Of a stretch of 18,317 bases of DNA, positions 13,169 to 18,317 are shown piece after piece (positions within the stretch are counted from its first letter, which is position 1; every line of letters starts with the position of its first letter). The notes under the pieces were generated by a model. That model worked only from the letters and a program-made list of their open reading frames with translations. It searched no databases and was not told where the DNA came from. Made by a program: the position numbers and the translations under genes. This DNA is from CAYQPF01 sp964419225. GTDB lineage: Bacteria; Cloacimonadota; Cloacimonadia; Cloacimonadales; CAYQPF01. The stretch covers positions 1-18,317 of the forward strand of contig CAYQPF010000100.1 in assembly GCA_964419225.1 (NCBI GenBank), in the 5' to 3' direction.

Positions 13169-15685
13169 TTATTTAGACATCGTTAAAAAATCACTATCAT
13201 CGATTTCTCCTGAAACAGGAGCTACTCCAAGTATAGTCTTTCTCATTAATTCTCTAACAGCATTCTTATGTTCCATAACAGCTCGAACAGCTTTAATTAT
13301 ATCATTCCTTTCTTTCTCATCTTTTAAAATCGGGATTATCAATTCACGGATTCTCCCACCCAAAGTATCAATAATATCCTGAGTAAATCGTTTTGATGCA
13401 ATTTGCTCTTTTACAATGGGACTTGTCAATACTGCAAGCAATAGGTAAGGATGAAGTAATTCATGATTATTAGAGCGGATTTTAAAAATATGGCTTTGAT
13501 AGACTATCCTTACATCATGTTTCGTTACAATTCCGCATGTTCCAACTAAATAGGTACCATCCCGAACCATTAAGATGTCATTCTCTTGGATATCTTGTTT
13601 ATCCTTTAAATCATCATAAATAGCTTCAGATAGTCCATGTTTTGGATCAAGTTTTACTTCCCAATTTGCGATCTCGGATGTTCTAATAAATGGTATTTGA
13701 CCTGTTCCGTATGCAAGTTTCCCGACCTCATGACCACTAGACAAACTGACTATTTTTTTCTTTATCAAATCACCAAATACTAACAAATCATGAGTATCTT
13801 TTAGGCTATTTAATCTTTCAGAAATTTCAGGATTATAGTATTTAGGTAAATAGATATTGTCTCGAATATTTTTCTCATTGATAATAAATCCTAAATGGTC
13901 ATACTCCAAAACGCCATTATTAAGATATTCCTTAACTTTCTCAAGTATTTTAGGCAAATCATCATGAGGTATTGAAAGTCCTCTTGAATCATGACCGCAC
14001 CACTTAGCAATACCCATAAAGATCTCATGTCCTATTTCACTATCTGTTTGTTTTTTTTCAATTACAACAGCACATGTCTTTGCATGAGTGTAAGGCTGGA
14101 ATAATTCTTCAGGTAGTGATACAATTGCTTTTATTCGGGCGATTGACTTAATATATTGTACAATATACCGATGTGAAGGATTACAAAACATACTTTCCGG
14201 AGCTATGATTCCTAACCTTCCTCCTTCCTTGAGTAGTTCAAGACAACGCTCTATAAATAATATTTGTGGAGACTGTCCTTTATGCAACACATTTGTTTTT
14301 TCATACGAATGAGTAGACTTGTTCAAGTCCCACTTGTATCCTAAACTAAATGTTTTTAAAATAGCAGCATCGTCTATTTTTAACTTTTTTCCAAATGGTG
14401 GATTTGTGATTACAACATCAAAAGTTCCTAGTTGAATATGATCTCTTGTAATTGTTTTCCAATTAGTAGGAACATCGAGTGAATTTTCACAAAAGACACC
14501 ACCACGTCCATCACCAATGATTGCCATGTAAGCCTTTGCCACTTTGCTAAGAAAATTATCTTTGTCAATACCTCGGAAGTTTTTGATTGCAACTTCTTGT
14601 TTTTCAGAAGCAATTTCTGAGTCTGGCCAGCTTAATTGATCACCTCGTTCCTCAATTTTTTTCCATACATCCCGTATTGATTCAACAAGAAATCCTCCAC
14701 TTCCACAGGCAGGATCAATCACTTTCTCATCCTGAGTAGGGTTCACCATGTCTACAAGAAGTTTCACAACATTTCTGGGAGTAAAAAACTGACCTTGTCC
14801 ACCCTTCAAGGATGGCCCGATAAATGTTTCGAAAGCATCAGCAATGGCATCTCTTTCACTATCAATCAAACAGTAGAGATGAAATTCACCAACAGCGTAT
14901 GCCAATGATTGATCATCAAGAAGTATTTGATCATTTTTATCAATGACATCAATGTATTTGTCTTTCACATGATCGAATATTTCTTGAATTCTTATCCTTA
15001 TATCACTGGTTTTCTCTCCAAAGCCAGCCCGGAATTTTACTGTATCTTCTGGTTTAGTAAAGCGTTCATCATATATTTTACAAAAAATTAGATTTATTAT
15101 TTGTTGAGCAAAAACTTCATCTCGAGTAATACCTACAGCATTGGCGGCAAGGTAATTTCTAATGGTTTTGAAAACACTTTTAAGATTATAAGCTTTCTTT
15201 AAATCTTTCCTTTTGTATAATCCAATATCTTCGAGTCTTTCACCATACTTAGGAATATTAGGTAAAGTTTCAAAAATGATTTTACCCTTAGCTTCACTTT
15301 TTTTAAGAAAGAGCTTTTCTTCACCATTAAACCAAACACCAATTCTTGCTGTTGAGAAGCGTAAATAGTCTTCAAGTTGAGTCTTACCATCTTTACGGTT
15401 CAATTTCTTGCATTCAACAATTATTTGAACATTGTCATCGTTGTGATTTTTATCAGAAAATACTGCAATGTCAATTGGGTATTCTTTTTTCGTATCTGAG
15501 GGTCTTACCTTTACTCGCCATTGAGGGCGTGTTTGTATTGTTTCCTTCGGGTAGTCATAATCATCAACAAGCATTCTTGAAAAAATTTGAACAGCTTCCA
15601 GCTCTTCTGCAGTAGCACGAACTGGTAATCCACTAATATAATCTTCAATATATCCGTCTTTTAAAATCAATTGTTCCTCTTTCAT
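13169..15685 (-). CDS. Single-chain restriction-modification protein (nuclease + N6-adenine methylase + specificity domain, type IIG-like)
   Basis: This 838-residue protein joins three modules. Residues 25-130 look like a PD-(D/E)xK nuclease of the HsdR N-terminal type, with Asp72 in YPIDIAVF and Glu91-Cys-Lys93 in VECKK. Residues 170-600 form an HsdM-like adenine methylase, with GGQGQFFTPRNVV (295-307), AdoMet motif DPACGSGGFL (324-333) and catalytic NPPFGKK (428-434). Residues 635-790 resemble one HsdS target-recognition half (IPFIRTSEIANWEVKLDP, ILMVRDGTYLVGTCGIV). There is no helicase domain and no separate hsdS, so a type I enzyme is unlikely. A type IIG/IIC-like enzyme that methylates and cuts fits better. 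It is first in the leftward block, has a weak Shine-Dalgarno (AGGA, about 12 bases away), and would protect lysogens from other phages. Confidence 0.85.
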   Translation of the reverse strand: MKEEQLILKDGYIEDYISGLPVRATAEELEAVQIFSRMLVDDYDYPKETIQTRPQWRVKVRPSDTKKEYPIDIAVFSDKNHNDDNVQIIVECKKLNRKDGKTQLEDYLRFSTARIGVWFNGEEKLFLKKSEAKGKIIFETLPNIPKYGERLEDIGLYKRKDLKKAYNLKSVFKTIRNYLAANAVGITRDEVFAQQIINLIFCKIYDERFTKPEDTVKFRAGFGEKTSDIRIRIQEIFDHVKDKYIDVIDKNDQILLDDQSLAYAVGEFHLYCLIDSERDAIADAFETFIGPSLKGGQGQFFTPRNVVKLLVDMVNPTQDEKVIDPACGSGGFLVESIRDVWKKIEERGDQLSWPDSEIASEKQEVAIKNFRGIDKDNFLSKVAKAYMAIIGDGRGGVFCENSLDVPTNWKTITRDHIQLGTFDVVITNPPFGKKLKIDDAAILKTFSLGYKWDLNKSTHSYEKTNVLHKGQSPQILFIERCLELLKEGGRLGIIAPESMFCNPSHRYIVQYIKSIARIKAIVSLPEELFQPYTHAKTCAVVIEKKQTDSEIGHEIFMGIAKWCGHDSRGLSIPHDDLPKILEKVKEYLNNGVLEYDHLGFIINEKNIRDNIYLPKYYNPEISERLNSLKDTHDLLVFGDLIKKKIVSLSSGHEVGKLAYGTGQIPFIRTSEIANWEVKLDPKHGLSEAIYDDLKDKQDIQENDILMVRDGTYLVGTCGIVTKHDVRIVYQSHIFKIRSNNHELLHPYLLLAVLTSPIVKEQIASKRFTQDIIDTLGGRIRELIIPILKDEKERNDIIKAVRAVMEHKNAVRELMRKTILGVAPVSGEIDDSDFLTMSK

Positions 15686-15927
15686 AGTTAATTGTTTCCT
15701 AACTTTATATTTTTCGAGTTACCTCGACAAATAATCATGATGGCTTCGATGCAAGAAGTCATTTTGGAAAAGCCCCATCTCTACTTCTATGATAGCCTCA
15801 TTTATATATTCAAATAGCAATATTCATAATTCATGTCAATCTCTTTTTTTGCAACAAATAGCAAGCCTGTTTGCTGAACCATAATTCTTATTATTTGTTG
15901 TCTCTGATTATTGATTTAGGAGCTGAA
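15686..15927. other. Intergenic region between cargo and endolysin
   Basis: These 242 A/T-rich bases separate the leftward cargo from the rightward endolysin. They hold a weak TCGAG-CTCGA hairpin near 15714-15726 and the sequence GATGGCTTCGA (15739-15749), which resembles GATGCTTCGA at the other cargo edge. An in-frame TTG at 15871 could extend the endolysin but lacks a Shine-Dalgarno. No gene is supported. Confidence 0.5.
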
Positions 15928-16350
15928 ATGGATCAGACTTTTTTACAAAAAGCAGAGACTTTACTAATTAAACATGAGGGGCTTCGATTAAGACCATACC
16001 GCTGTACATCGGGTAAACTAACCATCGGAGTCGGTCGCAATCTTGAAGACTGCGGAATAACAGAACAGGAAGCCAAAGAACTGCTTCAAAATGATATTTT
16101 ACGATGTGAACTCGAACTTATTACCAACATCCCTGATATCTATAACAACCTCTCAGAAAACCGTAAACTGGTGCTTCTGGACATGTGTTTCAACATTGGG
16201 ATTAAAGGACTTTTGCAGTTTAAGACCACTCTTGGCTTTATCAAATCCGAAGAGTATGAAAAAGCAGCTAATCAGATGCTGACTACCAAGTGGGCAAAGC
16301 AGACTGGTGCAAGAGCAATTGAACTCTCCCAGCTTATGAGAAAAGGTTAA
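15928..16350 (+). CDS. GH24 phage endolysin (T4-type lysozyme)
   Basis: This 140-residue muramidase cuts the glycan of peptidoglycan for cell lysis. The N-terminal motif HEGLRLRPYRCTSGKLTIGV gives the catalytic set Glu17, Cys26 and Thr32. The spacing of 9 and 6 is the same as T4 lysozyme Glu11-Asp20-Thr26, with Cys in place of Asp as in several phage GH24 enzymes. The core then shows LVLLDMCFNIGIKGLLQFKT, the conserved helical stretch, and a typical C-terminal WAKQTGARAIELSQLM. No signal peptide or SAR segment is seen, so a holin is expected but none is visible nearby. The start is ATG 15928 with AGGAG 7 bases upstream. Its stop overlaps the next start by one base. Confidence 0.93.
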   Translation: MDQTFLQKAETLLIKHEGLRLRPYRCTSGKLTIGVGRNLEDCGITEQEAKELLQNDILRCELELITNIPDIYNNLSENRKLVLLDMCFNIGIKGLLQFKTTLGFIKSEEYEKAANQMLTTKWAKQTGARAIELSQLMRKG

Positions 16351-16808
16351 TGCCGACCATCCCGGTTAAACTCAAGAAAACCTTATCCATTCTCAATCTG
16401 CCGAAAGAACTGCATGAGAGAGGACTATTATACAGGCACAGACATCCGGCTTTCTTCTGGATCAAAGAGATGACCACTATTGAGAGTTTTCAATTAGCAT
16501 ATGAGACTGATCTTGAGGAGACTGACCCGATGTGCTGTGCCTTCCAGTTTGGCTTCAGCTTTTATTTGCTGTCCTCTGCTTTGGAGTTTCTGAACCTGAA
16601 AACTATCGGAGACGGCATTGTAAAAACTGTCGGACTGGAAAACACAAGCTCTGAACTTCTGACTAATGCCGAGATATCAGAGTTCAAGCTTCAGCTTGAG
16701 ATAAGAGCTTTAAAAGCATTAAAACCATATTTAAACTCAGTCGGGAAGTCCAGACTTGAATATCTCTGCCCCGAACCCAAACCACGTTTTAAAATCGGGA
16801 TTATCTGA
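16350..16808 (+). CDS. Phage structural-region protein, unknown function
   Basis: This 152-residue product starts at the A of the endolysin stop codon (TAATG), so translation is probably coupled. It has a basic start, a hydrophobic helix (CAFQFGFSFYLLSSALEFL, about 63-81) and a helical C-terminal half ending in YLCPEPKPRFKIGII. The hydrophobic helix is interrupted by polar residues and is not a clear membrane segment, so it is a poor holin candidate. It lies upstream of a gp10-like gene in a string of overlapping genes, a place often held by head-tail connector proteins. I do not recognise a family. Confidence 0.75.
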   Translation: MPTIPVKLKKTLSILNLPKELHERGLLYRHRHPAFFWIKEMTTIESFQLAYETDLEETDPMCCAFQFGFSFYLLSSALEFLNLKTIGDGIVKTVGLENTSSELLTNAEISEFKLQLEIRALKALKPYLNSVGKSRLEYLCPEPKPRFKIGII

Positions 16809-16810
16809 TT

Positions 16811-17281
16811 ATGGAAGATACTTTAATGCTCCAGATCTACAAAGCCATCTATCAGGCAATAACTGAAAAGCTGTATTTGATTGGTTCTGTCATTGATGGC
16901 GATGCCAGACGACTGACTCTGGAACTTGGAATCTACGATAAAGGCGATTTCTATGACAATATCGGATTTCTGGTGGAAACCAAAGCTGAAGGAATGACCC
17001 TGAGAGTAGGTTCCAATATCAAACACGAACCCTTCGTACTGGGTGGAAAAGTCCCTTCCTGGACTCCCTTAGAACCCTTGAAATCTTGGGTTGAGAGAAA
17101 GCATCTGGCTTGGATTGACAGGAAAACCGGAACTCCTCTTACGGTAACTGAGATAGCATACCTGATCAGAAACAAAATCAAAAGAGAAGGCATCAAAGAA
17201 CGCAATGTATTCCAGATGATACTTGATAAGAAAGAAGAATGGATTTACAGCCAGCTTAACAGCATAGAGGTAAGACTGTGA
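16811..17281 (+). CDS. HK97 gp10-like head-tail / virion morphogenesis protein
   Basis: This 156-residue protein shows the usual pattern of the HK97 gp10 / virion morphogenesis family: MTLRVGSNIKHEPFVLGGKV (57-76), then WTPLEPLKSWVERKHLAWID, and near the end IAYLIRNKIKREGIKERNVF. Such proteins complete the connector between head and tail. It starts 2 bases after the previous stop and overlaps the next start (GTGA). The glycine in VLGGK and the trailing R-x-G-I-K-x-R motif are the best clues. The call is by pattern, without alignment. Confidence 0.72.
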   Translation: MEDTLMLQIYKAIYQAITEKLYLIGSVIDGDARRLTLELGIYDKGDFYDNIGFLVETKAEGMTLRVGSNIKHEPFVLGGKVPSWTPLEPLKSWVERKHLAWIDRKTGTPLTVTEIAYLIRNKIKREGIKERNVFQMILDKKEEWIYSQLNSIEVRL

Positions 17282-17688
17282 ACGGAATGGAACGCTTTAT
17301 TGCTGAAAGAGACAAACTGGAGATCTGTATCAGAGTAGCCGGTATTGATAACATATACTACAACAAGGAAAACATCCCTAATAAATTCCCCTGTGCAATT
17401 GTCATTCTGGAGCAGGAAACAGGCATTAAAGCCATAAACAGACAATTCCTGAGTACAAATCTGATCTGGTGCATTTATTTGATTACTGATGCTCATAAGC
17501 ATGTGGAAGACCCTGATGCCTTTTTGTACAACCTCAAAGACAAATTCAGAGATGAATTTATCAAAACTTTCCAGAAAGACTTCGCTGAGGTTGAATACTA
17601 TACTTCCAGACTCGATGGTACCAGAACTGTCAGAATCGCTAAAATGAAAACTCAAATTGAAAGCTCAAGCAAAGGAGCTTCCCTATGA
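17278..17688 (+). CDS. Phage tail-terminator-like protein (tentative)
   Basis: This 136-residue product starts at a GTG whose last bases are the stop of the gp10-like gene. An ATG three codons later (17287) is an alternative start. The mixed alpha/beta sequence (FPCAIVILEQETGI, NLIWCIYLITDAHKHVED, DEFIKTFQKDFAEVEYYTSR) and size fit the tail-terminator/completion proteins that usually follow gp10-like genes, but no signature motif is visible. Its stop overlaps the portal start (ATGA). Function is inferred from order only. Confidence 0.65.
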   Translation: MNGMERFIAERDKLEICIRVAGIDNIYYNKENIPNKFPCAIVILEQETGIKAINRQFLSTNLIWCIYLITDAHKHVEDPDAFLYNLKDKFRDEFIKTFQKDFAEVEYYTSRLDGTRTVRIAKMKTQIESSSKGASL

Positions 17689-18317
17689 GAGTGATCAGAT
17701 TAAACAACCATAATTTATGCATTTCAGAAGCAAGTGAAATTCTGAATAAATACAAGGCTGAAGCCATAGATTTAAGTCAGTTCAAAACTATAGGCAAGAG
17801 CTTTATTACCAAAGCTGAACAACAAAAGAAGATCATTGCACCACCTTACTCCATGTCCAAACTTCTGAACATTCTGGATACTGACGAATACCATTCCGGA
17901 TGTGTCGATGCGATCATGATGTCAGCTTTGATGCAGATTGCTGTAAAGAACCAACAGGTCAATGACTGGCTTGCCAATGCTGAGTTTCCGGGTAATGAAG
18001 AACCTGCTTCCATCTTAGCTGAAATGCTGAAATACTACCTTTCCTGTGGAAACGGTTTTCTCATTAAAATGCGTAATGCTCAAGGAACATGGGTTGGACT
18101 GGAAAGACTATTGCCATCAGAAGTTCAAATCCTTGAAAACTATGACGAGTTTGGATTCTTCAGACCAGATTACATTCAGGTTAAGAATAACCAAAAGAAG
18201 CTCTTCAAGGGTACAGATACCACTCATTTCAAGAAAAGCACCCATAAATCAAATGCCTGGGGTCATTCCTGTCTGCCAGGGGTTCTGAATATCGAACTCC
18301 CCACAGAAGTCAAAACC
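17685..18317 (+). CDS. Phage portal protein, PBSX-like (5' part)
   Basis: The frame is open from ATG 17685 to the right edge, 211 residues. Residues 52-65 (APPYSMSKLLNILD) and the later YHSGCVDAIMMSALMQI, ILAEMLKYYLSCGNGFLIKM and LERLLPSEVQIL have the order and spacing of PBSX-family portals: N-terminal motif, a helix binding the neighbouring subunit, and the GNGF strand. The portal forms the 12-mer at the capsid vertex through which DNA enters. Its start overlaps the previous stop (ATGA). It would be expected next to terminase, so finding it about 8 kb downstream is unusual. The missing C-terminal half lies beyond the window. Confidence 0.8.
   Translation, partial: MRVIRLNNHNLCISEASEILNKYKAEAIDLSQFKTIGKSFITKAEQQKKIIAPPYSMSKLLNILDTDEYHSGCVDAIMMSALMQIAVKNQQVNDWLANAEFPGNEEPASILAEMLKYYLSCGNGFLIKMRNAQGTWVGLERLLPSEVQILENYDEFGFFRPDYIQVKNNQKKLFKGTDTTHFKKSTHKSNAWGHSCLPGVLNIELPTEVKT

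Larger units (their letters stand above)
10487..15860 (-). other. Leftward cargo island with defence-type genes
   Basis: Four genes on the minus strand interrupt the otherwise rightward phage genes. They encode a type IIG-like restriction-modification fusion, an HNH nuclease, an HNH-like protein and an HExxH metallopeptidase, with gaps of 80, 55 and 123 bases. They are visibly richer in A+T than the flanks: one sampled 60-base line (13441-13500) has 17 G/C, and one phage line (8881-8940) has 29. Cargo boundaries lie in the non-coding flanks and are approximate. Defence or exclusion of competing phages is inferred from gene content. Confidence 0.65.
991..18317. mobile_element. Mu-like transposable prophage, left part (right end outside window)
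   Basis: The layout follows phage Mu: an end with spaced binding boxes, a leftward repressor, a control region, then rightward MuA-like transposase, MuB-like ATPase, GemA/gp16-like and DUF3164 genes, terminase subunits and an F-like head protein. The left boundary at 991 (TGTAAAGAGACACC) is inferred. It starts with the TG typical of Mu-type ends, lies 20 bases before the first TGCAAAT box, and is the last plausible place before the end-type repeats start. Transposase-dependent integration would give a 5-base target duplication, so ATTCG (986-990) is the candidate. The portal gene runs off the right edge. The element also carries a leftward four-gene cargo at 10.5-15.7 kb. Confidence 0.8.

Noticed and set aside
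13169..15685. Classical type I HsdM subunit
   Set aside because: The nuclease-like N terminus and specificity-like C terminus in the same chain, with no hsdR helicase or hsdS gene nearby, do not fit.
16350..16808. Holin next to the endolysin
   Set aside because: The single hydrophobic stretch carries polar residues and the protein is 152 residues long with a charged helical half, unlike common holins.

Overview
The window is most likely the left part of a Mu-like transposable prophage joined to bacterial chromosome. Bases 1 to about 990 look like host DNA. They hold the 3' end of a secreted or surface protein with an FlgD-Ig/T9SS-like C-terminal module, then nearly 1 kb of non-coding DNA with hairpin repeats. 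That tail, the moderate-to-low G+C and the style of the intergenic repeats suggest a Cloacimonadota- or Bacteroidota-like bacterium. This is a family-level impression and could not be checked here.

From about 991 the gene order follows phage Mu. First comes a left end with spaced TGCAAAT-type boxes (about 991-1180). Next is a leftward S24/LexA-fold repressor with a visible Ala-Gly cleavage site and Ser/Lys dyad (1185-1928). A control region follows (1929-2412), with a perfect 18-bp palindrome and six copies of TGTCACAGTGA, mostly two helical turns apart. Rightward early genes come after it: a small DNA-binding protein, a MuA-like DDE transposase, a MuB-like AAA+ ATPase, a two-domain winged-helix protein, a GemA/gp16-like protein, a DUF3164 protein, a possible 29-aa peptide and a small helix-turn-helix protein. 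They are followed by packaging and head genes: terminase small and large subunits and a Mu F-like head protein.

The rightward block is interrupted at about 10.5-15.7 kb by four leftward genes that are visibly richer in A+T. In transcription order they encode a single-chain nuclease-methyltransferase-specificity protein (type IIG-like), an HNH nuclease, a second smaller HNH-like protein, and an HExxH metallopeptidase that may be Lit-like. This looks like a phage-borne defence or superinfection-exclusion cargo and is the most likely place for a new system.

The rightward phage genes resume at 15.93 kb with a GH24 endolysin, three small overlapping genes (one HK97 gp10-like), and the start of a portal protein cut by the window edge. 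Portal downstream of terminase, head protein and endolysin is not the Mu order. The right end of the phage lies outside the window.
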